A program made the translations under genes and the position numbers. A stretch of 33,950 bases of DNA from positions 1 to 33,950 of the forward strand of contig JASBSH010000160.1 in the NCBI GenBank assembly GCA_030149025.1. The letters run 5' to 3'. The DNA comes from Actinomycetales bacterium. GTDB lineage: Bacteria > Actinomycetota > Actinomycetes > Actinomycetales > BWSM-131. The notes below the pieces were generated by a model. The model worked only from the letters and a program-made list of their open reading frames with translations, ran no database searches and was not told the origin of the DNA. This document shows, one piece after another, positions 8,526-18,297 of this stretch (the first letter of the stretch is position 1; every line of letters starts with the position of its first letter).

Positions 8526-9155
8526 TCAGCTCTCGGTGCTCTGCACAGCGCCGGTGTGCTTGGCAGCGATCTTCTTAACGGTGTCGCTGTCGGGGCCGGG
8601 CGCAGGCACGAAGATCGCCTCCCGGTAATACTTCAGCTCGGTGATGCTCTCCCGGATGTCGGCGAGCGCCCGGTGCCCGCCCTTCTTCTCCGGAGCGGCG
8701 AAGTAGGCCCGGGTGTACCACCGCCGTGCCAGCTCCTTCACGCTGGAGACGTCGATGATCCGGTAGTGCAGCCAGCGCTCGAGCTCGGGCATGTCTCGCG
8801 CCAGGAAGCCGCGGTCGGTGCCGACCGAGTTGCCGGCCAGCGGCGCGCGCAGCGGCTCGGGCACCCACTCCTTGACGTACTCCAGGACCAGCCGCTGCGC
8901 CTCCTCCATCGACACACCCTCCGGCAGCTCGTCCAGCAGCCCCGACTCCGTGTGCATCTCGCGGACCACGTCCTGCATCTGCTCCAACGCGGCGTCCGGC
9001 GGGCTGATCACCACCTGCACCCCGTCGCCCAGGACGTTGAGCTCGGAGTCGGTGACGAGTGCCGCGACCTCGATCAGCGCGTCCGCTGCCAGGTCCAGAC
9101 CTGTCATCTCGCAGTCGATCCAGACGATCCGCTGAGCGGAGACTGAGGAGTTCAC
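8526..9155 (-). CDS. orn: oligoribonuclease
   Basis: IVWIDCEMTGLD, DRGFLARDMPEL, YRIIDVSSVKEL, HRALADIRESI; GTG start. Confidence 0.93.
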   Translation of the reverse strand: MNSSVSAQRIVWIDCEMTGLDLAADALIEVAALVTDSELNVLGDGVQVVISPPDAALEQMQDVVREMHTESGLLDELPEGVSMEEAQRLVLEYVKEWVPEPLRAPLAGNSVGTDRGFLARDMPELERWLHYRIIDVSSVKELARRWYTRAYFAAPEKKGGHRALADIRESITELKYYREAIFVPAPGPDSDTVKKIAAKHTGAVQSTES

Positions 9156-9165
9156 GCGGGACAAT

Positions 9166-9498
9166 CTATGCGGAAGTGGCGTCGCGGCCCGGCTCCCCAG
9201 CCTCGGCTGTGGATGCGTCGTCGGTGCGCTCTTCCGTTCCGATCGAGGACCTGGACGGCGCGGCGCCGGGTGCGGCGACCACGCTCGCTGCCCAGACGAC
9301 GGCGAAGACGGCGGCGATGAGCAGGCCGACCCCGATGGCAACCAACCAGCCGACACCGAAGAACACGAGCGCGACCGCGCAGGCAGGCGCCGTGAACGCG
9401 GCCCAGCCCAGCAGCTCCACGTTCCCCGCGGACCGGCCGCGGTCGGGTGGAGCGGCCCGATGCCGACCCATCGACCTATCACTCCCTGTGTGCCGCAT
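9166..9498 (-). CDS. hypothetical membrane protein
   Basis: MRHTGSDRSMGRHR... with hydrophobic segment FTAPACAVALVFFGVGWLVAIGVGLLIAAVFAVVWAA; start could be 9471. Confidence 0.6.
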   Translation of the reverse strand: MRHTGSDRSMGRHRAAPPDRGRSAGNVELLGWAAFTAPACAVALVFFGVGWLVAIGVGLLIAAVFAVVWAASVVAAPGAAPSRSSIGTEERTDDASTAEAGEPGRDATSA

Positions 9499-9588
9499 AT
9501 GCGTCTGTCCCGGCGGCCCAGCACGTCCGGGACCGCCCAGTGCACAGTGTGCGCTGTCGCGCCAGCACATCTCGTTAGGCTCACCGGT

Positions 9589-10851
9589 ATGAACGCACCC
9601 ACCCCGGGCGGCTGGCCCCCGCACGGGCCGGGTCCGCAGTTCCACCCGCCAGCCACGCAGTGGCCGCAGCCGGATCCGGAGCCGCTGCCCGTCGTCCCCG
9701 TCCTTGAACAGCCGCGGTTCATCGCACCCAAGCGACCCGGTCAGTCGCCGCTGAAGGCCCTCGGCTGGGTCTGCATCTGGCTCTTCTTCGCGGTCTCCGG
9801 GCTCCTGACGATCCTGGCGATCGCTCTGGAAACCGGTGTGACGGGCCTGGTCGTCGGGCTCGTTCTCGCGACACTGCCGGTGGCCGTCGTCGTCTCGGTC
9901 TTCCTCTGGCTGGACCGGCACGAGCGCGAACCCTGGTCCCTCCTCCTGTTCGCCTTCGGCTGGGGAGCCTCCGTTGCGACCCTGATCTCGCTGATCCTGA
10001 ACACCGCCTCGACCGCGGTTCTGCAGCAGTCCGGCGGTGACCCGAACATCGCGATGTTCACCATCGCGCCCATCGTCGAGGAGTCCACCAAGGGCCTGGC
10101 CGTCCTCGGGGTCCTGCTCCTGCGCCGCCGGGAGTTCGACGGCGTCGTGGACGGCATCGTCTACGCCGGCATGGCGGGCATCGGCTTCGCCTTCGTCGAG
10201 AACGTCCTGTACTTCGGGCGCACGTTCGTGGAGGCGGGCGGCGGTGGTGTGGCCGCCGTCTTCGTGATGCGAGGCGTCTTCTCCCCGTTCGCACATCCGC
10301 TGTTCACCATGGCGATCGGCATCGGGATCGGTCTCGCCGTCTCGCGCCGCAGCACCGCGACGAAGATCCTCGCTCCGATCGGCGGGTGGCTGGTCGCGGT
10401 CGTGCTCCACGCCGCCTGGAACGGCTCCACCCTCCTGGGTATCCAGGGCTTCTTCGGCGGCTACGTCTTCCTGCAGGTGCCGATCTTCGTCGCGGCGGTC
10501 GCGATCGCACTGCTTGCACGACGCCGTGAAGCGAGGCTGATCAGCCGGCACCTCCACGTGTACGCCTCGAGCGGGTGGCTCACCCAGGCAGAGGCGGGCA
10601 TGCTGTCGTCGCTGACCGCGCGCAGGCAGGCCCGGGACTGGGCAGGGCGCAATTTCGGCCCGCCCGCCCGCAACGCCATGCGCGACTTCCAGGAGCTGGG
10701 CAGCGAGGTCGCCTTCCTGCGCGAGCGGATGGTCCACGGCACCGCGCCGCCGGATGCGCGCCAGACCGAGCTGCAGATGCTCGAAGGCATGTGGCTGCTG
10801 CGGCAGTCCTTCACCCCGCCGAGCGGTTACGAGGTCGCAGCGATCCGCTGA
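9589..10851 (+). CDS. PrsW family intramembrane metalloprotease
   Basis: APIVEESTKGLAV, GIVYAGMAGIGFAFVENVLY, HPLFTMAIGIGIG, HAAWNGS. Confidence 0.9.
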   Translation: MNAPTPGGWPPHGPGPQFHPPATQWPQPDPEPLPVVPVLEQPRFIAPKRPGQSPLKALGWVCIWLFFAVSGLLTILAIALETGVTGLVVGLVLATLPVAVVVSVFLWLDRHEREPWSLLLFAFGWGASVATLISLILNTASTAVLQQSGGDPNIAMFTIAPIVEESTKGLAVLGVLLLRRREFDGVVDGIVYAGMAGIGFAFVENVLYFGRTFVEAGGGGVAAVFVMRGVFSPFAHPLFTMAIGIGIGLAVSRRSTATKILAPIGGWLVAVVLHAAWNGSTLLGIQGFFGGYVFLQVPIFVAAVAIALLARRREARLISRHLHVYASSGWLTQAEAGMLSSLTARRQARDWAGRNFGPPARNAMRDFQELGSEVAFLRERMVHGTAPPDARQTELQMLEGMWLLRQSFTPPSGYEVAAIR

Positions 10852-10859
10852 CGACCTCT

Positions 10860-11741
10860 CTACGTCTGGCGCGGACGCCGCGCCGCGAAGTCGTCGGCGA
10901 TCTGGTCGAAGGTCAACCACGTGATCCCGTCGTGCCCGTTGATGTGCTCGATGAGGCGCTCGAGCATGAGCAGCACCTGAGCTCGGCCGGACACGTCGGG
11001 GTGGATGGTCATGGTGAAGACCGCGTACTCCATCTCCCGGTAGACCCAGTCGAACTGATCCCGCCACAGCTGCTCGATGTCGCGTGGGTTGACGAAACCG
11101 TGGCTGTTCGGGCTGGTCTTGACGAACATCATCGGTGGCAGGTCGTCCAGGTACCAGTTCGCGGGAATCTCGATGAGGTCGGTCTCCTCCCCACGCACCA
11201 GTGGCTTCATCCACTCCCGGGCGTCCTTCTCGTAGTCGATCTTCGACCAGCTGTCCCCGACGCGGACGTAGTACGGCTCGAAGTCGCGGTGCATCAGTGA
11301 GTGGTCGTACTTGATGCCCCGCTCGAGCAGCAGCTCGTTGGACACCTTCGAGAACTCCCACCAGGGAGCGACGTAACCGGTCGGTCGCCGGCCCGCGCGC
11401 TTCTCGATGAGCTCGATGCAGTAGTCGAGGATCGTCGCCTCCTGCTCCCGGCTCATCGCGATCGGGTTCTCGTGGCTGTAGCCATGGACGCCGATCTCAT
11501 GCCCCGCGGCCACCACGCGGTCGAACTGCTCGGGGAAGGTCTCGATGGAGTGGCCCGGCCAGAACCAGGTCGCGGAGAGGTCGTACTTCCTCAGCATCGC
11601 CTCCAGACGCGGGACACCTACCTCACCGGCGAACATGCCGCGGGAGATGTCGTTCGGGGAGTCCTCACCCCCGTACGAGCCGAGCCAGCCTCCGACGGCG
11701 TCCACGTCGATGCCGAACGCGACGAAGATCTCTTTGGCCAT
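10860..11741 (-). CDS. polysaccharide deacetylase family protein
   Basis: [50 protein letters not shown]. Confidence 0.9.
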   Translation of the reverse strand: MAKEIFVAFGIDVDAVGGWLGSYGGEDSPNDISRGMFAGEVGVPRLEAMLRKYDLSATWFWPGHSIETFPEQFDRVVAAGHEIGVHGYSHENPIAMSREQEATILDYCIELIEKRAGRRPTGYVAPWWEFSKVSNELLLERGIKYDHSLMHRDFEPYYVRVGDSWSKIDYEKDAREWMKPLVRGEETDLIEIPANWYLDDLPPMMFVKTSPNSHGFVNPRDIEQLWRDQFDWVYREMEYAVFTMTIHPDVSGRAQVLLMLERLIEHINGHDGITWLTFDQIADDFAARRPRQT

Positions 11742-11890
11742 TGATGCGTCTCCCTTCTTGAGGTCGCCGACCGGCTCTCGGACGGCGCAGGGGCATTCAG
11801 CGCTTCCAGCCGCGGGTGAAGCGGGCGATCGCCTCCTGGTCGATCCGTTCTCCCGTCGCCAGCAGGAGGGCCAGGAGGAGACGAGCCTGG

Positions 11891-12787
11891 TTAGAGCGGG
11901 ACGTCGTCCAGGACGACGGCGCCGGCATTGACGAAGTCCACCGCGCCACCGTTGCCGTACATAGGAACTACGGGGCCCTCCGGGACGCGGGTGGAGAGCC
12001 CGACCACGACGCCCGATGCGATGGCCTCCTGAGCCCAGTCGAGCAGGGCATGGTTACCGTTGCCGGCCCCCGTGCCCGCCAGGACGACGGCTTCGGCCCC
12101 GGCGGCGACGGCGGCGCGAGGAAGTGTCCCGTCCGCGCCGGGGTGGACGCTCACGACGTCCACGCGAGTGCTGTCGAAGCTGCCGTCGGGGAGCGGGAGC
12201 GTCGGTCCCCGGAACGGCCGAGCCCACACCTGCGCCTCTCCGGCACCCACTCTGCCGATGGGGCCACCGTCGGCAGTGTGGAAGGCGTCGAGAGCAATCG
12301 TGTGCTGCTTTCGCGTGCCCCGTGCCGCGAACACGCGGCCGGCGAACCCGATGAGCGCCCCGCAGCCGCGAGCCTCGAAGGAGGCCGCCACGGTGACGGC
12401 GTCCCGAAGGTTGCGCGGCCCGTCGGCGTCGAGTTCGTCCGCTGCCCGCTGTGCGCCCGTGAGCACTACCGGCTTGTCGGACTGGTGAACAAGGTCCAGC
12501 AGGTAGGCGGTCTCTTCCATGGTGTCGGTGCCGTGCGTCACCACGACACCGTCGACGTCATCCCTGACCGTGTGCTCGGCAACCGCCTCGGCGATCAGCC
12601 GCAGCTCTCGATGACCGAAGAGATAGGAGCCCAGGCTGAAGAGATCCTGCGCCTCGATGTCGATGTCTTCGAAGTTCATCCCCTGCATCAACTGGCCGGC
12701 GTCGTGCTGTGCGACCGCACCGCGTCCCTGCCCCGCGGAGGCGGAGGCGATCGTCCCCCCGGTGGCTATGACCACGACGCGACGCAC
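11891..12787 (-). CDS. asparaginase (C-terminus truncated by apparent frameshift; continuation to 11797)
   Basis: [42 protein letters not shown]; the next ~30 residues [29 protein letters not shown] lie in another frame. Confidence 0.88.
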   Translation of the reverse strand: MRRVVVIATGGTIASASAGQGRGAVAQHDAGQLMQGMNFEDIDIEAQDLFSLGSYLFGHRELRLIAEAVAEHTVRDDVDGVVVTHGTDTMEETAYLLDLVHQSDKPVVLTGAQRAADELDADGPRNLRDAVTVAASFEARGCGALIGFAGRVFAARGTRKQHTIALDAFHTADGGPIGRVGAGEAQVWARPFRGPTLPLPDGSFDSTRVDVVSVHPGADGTLPRAAVAAGAEAVVLAGTGAGNGNHALLDWAQEAIASGVVVGLSTRVPEGPVVPMYGNGGAVDFVNAGAVVLDDVPL

Positions 12788-13161
12788 CTCGAGGCTCCTC
12801 CCGTCCGACGGCTCAATGCATCACCGTGGCGGAGATTGGGCTCGTGCGCCTCCGGAGAGCCGTCGTTCAGCGACCAGGTGGGCCGCCGTGCCTTGCCCTA
12901 GGACGAGGTCACGCCTGCGACGTGGTGCAGCCCGCCGCCGCGACCAGGAGGAGCGCCCGGGCCAGGCCGCGCGAAAGTTCTCGACCCACCGGCACAACCA
13001 CACGTGGGTTGAGCGAGAGCGCCGACGGCATCAATCCGCGGCACATAGGCCGCTCAACCACGCTCAAGGTCCGAAGAGTCGGCAATCGCGGCATGCCAGA
13101 AGTAGTCATGAGCAAAGATGGGCCCGTGCCCGACACGATGTGAGACCGACTCGAAGAATGT

Positions 13162-13449
13162 GTGCAGCTCCTTTCGGAGCCATTCCGCGCGTCGGAGATC
13201 GTGGGCTGGCTCCGCGGTCACTGCCCGGACGTGAAAGAGCAGTCGCTTCGGGCCCACATCCAAGTCGCAACCTCCAACGCCCTGCTGCATCGCGCGCTTC
13301 GACGACCCGGACGGGCGGATCAGGGCCGCTGTCCGGCTCGAGGCCATCGGCACGGAGCGACTTCTCACAGAAGAAGTGCCGGGCGACCCCAGGTTCGTGA
13401 CGGCGCTCCGGGTCGAATCACCCTGCGGGAGGATCCCGCCCCTCCATAG
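13162..13449 (+). pseudogene. possible fragment of a winged-helix/HTH-like protein
   Basis: VQLLSEPFRASEIVGWLRGHCPDVKEQSLRAHIQ reads as a domain-like N-terminus; rest is low complexity. Confidence 0.25.
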
Positions 13450-13461
13450 GGGACGGGCGGG
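13435..13461. terminator. GC-rich hairpin CCCGCCC...GGGCGGG downstream of the PIN gene
   Basis: Inverted repeat 13435-13441/13455-13461 with partial inner pairing. Confidence 0.45.
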
Positions 13462-13519
13462 CATTCCTTGTGTCCCGTCGTGTCCCGTTCGGGAGGACCG
13501 GTGGCGACAAAGCGGCGCC

Positions 13520-14061
13520 TCAAGACTCCAGCCACTTGTTGAACGACGCTCGGTCATACACACCGCGAGGAGCGCCCCGCTTCGCTCGGCGCAGGGTCTG
13601 TACGTAGCCCCACAGCGTGTCGTCATCGACCCAGCCCTTCTTGTGCGCCATGGGAGCAAGACCCAGGTCGACGCGACCTTTACACCGTGCTTGGCCGCCA
13701 GTCGCTGCGCCTCACGGTCGTCGGTGACGAAGAAGCCGTTGACCCGTCGCCGTAGCATGATCGCCAGGGTCTCGGCCTCGCCGAGGTGCTTCGTGTGACT
13801 GTCACCGGGGCTTGCGAGTTCCTGCCGCAACATCTTGGTGTCGAGGTGCTCGGCCCCCTGCGGAAACCACGGGGAACCAAAGATGGCCTCCGCTTGGCCG
13901 AGGGCCTCAAGGCCGGGCTCAGCGGCAGATGCGGTGCACTCCTGCGCCACCGTGGCGCACCAAGCGCCGTTGCCGTTTGCAAGGCGCTCAAGGAGGTCCA
14001 TCCTGCTGATGATCGCGAAGTTCACAAGAACCGTGTTGTCGGGGAACAGCAGGACTGCCAT
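13520..14061 (-). pseudogene. PIN-domain-like nuclease (toxin-like), frameshifted near 13650
   Basis: FPDNTVLVNFAI, HLGEAETLAIML, GFFVTDDREAQRLA; then MAHKKGWVDDDTLWGYVQTLRRAKRGAPRGVYDRASFNKWLES in another frame. Confidence 0.7.
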
Positions 14062-14066
14062 CGGCG

Positions 14067-15158
14067 TCAGAGCCCCAGGGCTTCAGCGAGGTCATCCGCC
14101 CTGACCTCTGGCACATCAGGAGCGTCGACCTCCAGCGAGTCAGGGTCGATGCCGAGCATCCAGGCAAGGGTTCCCTTCCCCAGTGACCCGACTGCGATGC
14201 CCGCGAGGTGCGCTTCCTGGAGGTGCACCGGGAACCGACGCTGGGCAGCCTCGTCCATCCGCTGGGTGATTGCGTCGTCACCCATGTGATCAGGCATGAG
14301 GAAGCGACGAAGCAACCTCTGCGTCGGGACACCGGCCCAGGATGCCACCGGCGACGGGACGTATCCGTTGACGTGGTTCAGGCGCCGAGCAAGCGCGTCC
14401 GTCGAAACGCCGAGCCGCCAGACAGCGTCGGCAAGCTCCCGGTCACTGATGTTGTCCCAGTCGAACTCCTTCAACACCTCCTTCGGCAGGAGCAGGTCGG
14501 CAGCGAACGCGTTGGCGGAAGCCTCATGCTTCTCTGACACATCTGCGGCGAGCCCCTCGTCATGGTGGCCCATCGCGAGGTGTCCCAGTTCGTGTGCCAT
14601 CGACCAGTTCTCCCGGAACCAGTTCCCCGTCGCGGGGATCGTGATGACGCGCCTGCCGCCGATGGTGAAGGAGTATGCGGTCGACAGCTCCGGAACCCGT
14701 ACCACGTCCACGCCCAGGCGCTGCTCGAGCCGGTCTGCAAAGGTACGCACGAAGTCGTCCTCCAGGACCTCGCGGGCCTTAGAGGCGTGGTCAGGGAGCG
14801 CGACAGGGGTCTCCGGTTCCCGGTATGCCTGGCGGTACGCCAGGGCGATGTTCTGGATGGTCGCCTCGTCGCCCTCCCGGCCGGGCACGTCCCGCTCACC
14901 CGTCTGGTGGTCAAAGTTGTGGCGAGCAGCCACAGTCAACCGGTTCGGGTCCGTGTTGCCTGTGATCAACCAGTGGAGATCTGCGTCGAGCCGCTCGGCG
15001 AGGCGAGCCAGTTCGATCGACGAAAACTGCCGCCTGTCTCGGAGGGCACGCGAAAAGGCATCGGGAGTCATCCCGACGTCCTGAGCGATGTCCCTGTGCA
15101 GGTCATCCGGGCACATCTGGTTGATCCGCGCCAGCACACGGGAACCAATGCTGTGCAT
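14067..15158 (-). CDS. XRE-like HTH + ImmA/IrrE family metallo-endopeptidase
   Basis: N-terminal HTH-like DIAQDVGMTPDAFSRALRDRR; HELGHLAMGH zinc motif; EHEASANAFAADLLLP-type segment. Confidence 0.88.
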   Translation of the reverse strand: MHSIGSRVLARINQMCPDDLHRDIAQDVGMTPDAFSRALRDRRQFSSIELARLAERLDADLHWLITGNTDPNRLTVAARHNFDHQTGERDVPGREGDEATIQNIALAYRQAYREPETPVALPDHASKAREVLEDDFVRTFADRLEQRLGVDVVRVPELSTAYSFTIGGRRVITIPATGNWFRENWSMAHELGHLAMGHHDEGLAADVSEKHEASANAFAADLLLPKEVLKEFDWDNISDRELADAVWRLGVSTDALARRLNHVNGYVPSPVASWAGVPTQRLLRRFLMPDHMGDDAITQRMDEAAQRRFPVHLQEAHLAGIAVGSLGKGTLAWMLGIDPDSLEVDAPDVPEVRADDLAEALGL

Positions 15159-15299
15159 GCATGGATCGTACACGTCGGTTGGGAAAATCCCAAGAGTCGA
15201 CGCTGCCCACCTCGCTTCCCAGAGGCGTGTGGGCTCAGGGATAGAGGCGTGTGGACTCAGGGATAGGCGTACTGACGGCGCACTCCGTGGGCGCGCCTC

Positions 15300-15550
15300 G
15301 GGCTTGGTGACGAAAGCCGAGCTGCCGGGCGCGACCTCGCCTGCGCTTGGGTTGTGCCGAGGTGCGGTGCGCCAGAGGGTTGACGACCGGGACGGGCGAT
15401 GCGTCGCCCGAGCCGGGCGCTGGGATCTGGCCGTTCTCGACCGCGCGGTAGGCAGCGTCATGACCAATGCCGAGCACTTGGCCGGCTGCCGGACAGCACA
15501 CGTCACGCGACCAGTCAGGTCGTCGAGCGTGAGGGGGCGTTCGCTCACCC
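15300..15550 (-). pseudogene. decayed excisionase-like helix-turn-helix gene
   Basis: LTLDDL / AAGQVLGIGHDAAYRAVENGQIP / RLGRRIARPG in three different frames. Confidence 0.45.
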
Positions 15551-15589
15551 CAGGCAGCCGCAACGACGACAGCCACAACCAGGTCCGCC

Positions 15590-15775
15590 ACGGCCGGATC
15601 GACAGACGGCAAGATCACCCTGCGCTACGGCGGGCACCTCTACAAGATCGGCATTGGACGAACCCCCGCCGGAACCCACGTCATCGTCCTGGTCCAGGAC
15701 CTGCACGCTCGCATCGTCGACGCAGCCACCGGCGAACTCTTGTGCGAGCTGACCCTCGACACAACCAAGCGCTGA
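15590..15775 (+). mobile_element. C-terminal fragment of IS481-like transposase
   Basis: DGKITLRYGGHLYKIGIGRTPAGTHVIVLVQDLHARIVDAATGELLCELTLDTTKR* resembles the C-terminal end of IS481-type integrase-core transposases; no start or catalytic core. Confidence 0.65.
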
Positions 15776-15818
15776 GAAGGCACCGGCAGGCCACCCGGCC
15801 CCTCCGGCTGAAACCACA

Positions 15819-15851
15819 ACGGCCGAACCCACGAATCGTGGATTCGGCCGT
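15819..15851. terminator. 16-bp inverted repeat ACGGCCGAACCCACGA-A-TCGTGGATTCGGCCGT
   Basis: 15/16 pairing with minimal loop, downstream of the transposase fragment. Confidence 0.6.
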
Positions 15852-15877
15852 CCGGGACGTCCTGAGACAGCACAGAG

Positions 15878-15950
15878 CGCCCCCGAGAGGATTCGAACCT
15901 CCGACCGTCGGATTAGAAGTCCGCTGCTCTATCCGCTGAGCTACGGGGGC
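15878..15950 (-). tRNA. tRNA-Arg (TCT)
   Basis: Acceptor GCCCCCG/CGGGGGC, anticodon loop CTTCTAA, T-arm GGAGGTTCGAATCCTCT. Confidence 0.95.
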
Positions 15951-16092
15951 GAGAGTTCCGCGGTCTGGTCCAGCGAGCGGTCCAGGGAACCCTGCACGGA
16001 AGTATGCCGTCCCTGGGGCAAGAACCCACATCTGGGACGCGAGCGGCGAGGTCGCGGGACAGGAGGCTCTCCTCAGGTTACGAAACCGTCTG

Positions 16093-16548
16093 CTACTGCA
16101 GCGGGAACGTCTGCCCACGCTCGGACTCCGGCCGCGGGCCATGGATGCGGCGTTCGGACTCCTCGATCGGCACGTCGTTGATGCTCGCCTCACGACGACG
16201 CATGTAGCCCTCGTCGTCGAACTCCCAAAGCTCGTTGCCGTAGCTTCGCCACCACTGACCGTCGGCGTCGTGGCACTCGTACTGGAAACGGACGGCGATC
16301 CGGTTCTCGCTGAAGGACCAGAGGTCCTTGCGCAGCGAGTAGTCCAGCTCCCGAGCCCACTTGCGCCGCAGGAAAGCGACGATCTCCTCACGTCCCTTGA
16401 TGAACTCCGAACGGTTGCGCCACTCCGAATCGACCGAGTAGGCACCGGCCACCTTCTCTGGGTCGCAGGTGTTCCACGCATCTTCTGCCGCCTGCACCTT
16501 CTGGCGTGCGGTCTCCTCGGTGAACGGCGGCAGTGGTGGGCGGGTCAT
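16093..16548 (-). CDS. DUF1348 / nuclear transport factor 2-like protein
   Basis: [59 protein letters not shown]. Confidence 0.9.
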   Translation of the reverse strand: MTRPPLPPFTEETARQKVQAAEDAWNTCDPEKVAGAYSVDSEWRNRSEFIKGREEIVAFLRRKWARELDYSLRKDLWSFSENRIAVRFQYECHDADGQWWRSYGNELWEFDDEGYMRRREASINDVPIEESERRIHGPRPESERGQTFPLQ

Positions 16549-16635
16549 CAGCTCTCCTGACGTTCGATTGCCGGAAGTCTGCCGCGTCTGCTGACAGTCA
16601 TCGACCCCTTCGTGTGCAGTCGCGTCAACGACAGA

Positions 16636-17039
16636 AGTTCGTCGACCTGGTTGTTCGGACCGCTCTCGCAGCCGAACGAGGCGAGGCGCGCCTGCGCGCG
16701 CTGTTCGACGCGTGGCTGGTCTGGTCCCAGGAGGCATTGGCCGGCGGTTGCATCTTCGTAGCGGCGTCCGTGGAGCTGGACGACCAGCCAGGCCCCCTGC
16801 GGGACGCGCTGGTCAAGACCCAACGCGACTGGCTCGAGCTCATCGCCAACGTGGCCGCCAGCGCCGTCGCGGAAGGCGAGTTCCGCGAGGACCTCGATAC
16901 CGAACAGCTCGCCCACGACCTCTACGGCGTCATGCTGGCGCACCACCACACAAGCCGCCTGCTGCATGACCCCCGTTCGGAGGAGCGCACACGTCAAGCC
17001 TTCGAGGCCCTGGTCGCAGCGGCACGATCGAGCGGTTGA
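16636..17039 (+). pseudogene. TetR-family regulator C-terminal domain, HTH missing
   Basis: [30 protein letters not shown]...[23 protein letters not shown] fits TetR C-terminal ligand domain; no HTH upstream. Confidence 0.65.
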
Positions 17040-17099
17040 GCCGAACAAAGACGCCAGCAAGACCTCGTCCAGAAGTCCCCGCACGAACGACCCCGACAG

Positions 17100-17745
17100 C
17101 CGAAGCGACACGCCTGTGGCTCACCCTTCCACCCCGACAACCGCCCCGAAGCTGCCAGACGGTGGGACGGCGTTCGGCGTCAGCTCTGCGGGGCGAACCA
17201 TGCATGGCAGCTACTGGGGGGACGGCCCGGTCGTCTACCACGCCGTCATCGCGCACTCGATGGGCGCCATCTCCACCCTGTTGACGCTGAGGTCCGGTTG
17301 GCTCACCACGGAGCGCCTGGTGCTGCTGGCGCCGCTCACCAGCTTCTCCGTGCAGTTCCGCAGCGTCGAGCAGGCGCTAGCCATCGGCCCCCGGACGCAC
17401 AGCCACGTCAAGGAGGTCACCCGTCGGCGCGTCGGACTCTCGATCGAAGGGCTCGACCTGGATGCCCTGGTCGTCGGCATGGACCCCGTGCCGATGCTCG
17501 TCGTCCACGACCGCGACGACCGCCAGACCTCCTTCGCCGCCTCGCAACGTCTCAGCGCCGCGTTGCCTCAGTTCAGGCTTCGTTCATCGCCACCCGCGGA
17601 CTGGGGCACCAACGGCTGCTCCGGGACCCCCACGTCACCCGAACCGTGGTGGACTTCGTGGACGGCGACCCGCTCGTTTCCGCTGCCAGCACCCTGGACG
17701 ACGTGCTCACCACCGCAACGCCGGCTCCCTCAGCCGACTCGCCGT
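17100..17745 (+). pseudogene. alpha/beta hydrolase remnant
   Basis: RLWLTLPP (frame 2), PDGGTAFGVSSAGRTMHGSYWGDGPVVY...AVIAHSMGA...LVVHDRDDRQTSFAAS (frame 1), FIATRGLGHQRLLRDPHVTRTVVDFV (frame 3). Confidence 0.7.
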
Positions 17746-17796
17746 CCTCGCCCAACAGGCGCACACTGCCGAAAAGGGACAGGAGGCGGACCCTGC

Positions 17797-18273
17797 ATGA
17801 CACAACGGGCCAGGTCGGACACACCGGAGATGCCGAGCGACGTCAGCAGCCGCGTCACAGGGTTCGACAAATTCGCCGGCTACGCCTCGAAGCTTGCCAG
17901 CCGCGCCTGGTTCTTCACCTTCTGCGTGCTCCTCGTGGTGATCTGGGCGCCGTCGTTCTTCCTGCTCAAGAACATCGACACCTGGCAGCTGATCATCAAC
18001 ACCGTGACGACGATCGTCACGTTCCTCATGGTGGCACTGCTGCAGAACAGTCAGACCCGTGCCGACCAGGCGGTGCAGCACAAGCTGAACGCCATCGCGG
18101 ACGCCCTTGCCGACCTGATGGAGCACGTCGCTCAAGAGACGCAGGCGGACGACCGGAAGACCGACCTGCAGCACGACATGACGGAACTGAAGGACGCGGT
18201 CGGTCTGGAGAACCGCGAGAGCACCTCGAACAACAGCCGGCAAGCCGAATCCAGCGGCGCTTCACCCCGCTGA
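17797..18273 (+). CDS. low-affinity iron permease family protein
   Basis: FDKFAGYASKLASRAWFFTFCVLLVVIWAPSFFLLKNIDTWQLIINTVTTIVTFLMVALLQNSQTRADQAVQHKLNAIADAL; AGGAGG upstream. Confidence 0.88.
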   Translation: MTQRARSDTPEMPSDVSSRVTGFDKFAGYASKLASRAWFFTFCVLLVVIWAPSFFLLKNIDTWQLIINTVTTIVTFLMVALLQNSQTRADQAVQHKLNAIADALADLMEHVAQETQADDRKTDLQHDMTELKDAVGLENRESTSNNSRQAESSGASPR

Positions 18274-18297
18274 CCCGGGCTGCAGCCGCCGCACGTA

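Noticed and set aside
9166-11361. 731-aa minus-strand ORF
   Set aside because: Antisense to PrsW and overlapping the deacetylase frame; low-complexity Arg/Asp/Glu-rich high-GC spurious ORF. Only the last ~110 codons (9166..9498) look real.
11885-11895. prfB-like programmed +1 frameshift in asparaginase (CUC UAA C)
   Set aside because: tRNA-Leu would re-pair poorly on UCU and no SD-like stimulator is evident; error or mutation is simpler.
13400-15950. att-site direct repeat of the tRNA-Arg 3' end
   Set aside because: No second copy of GGATTCGAACCTCC-like sequence noticed in the window.
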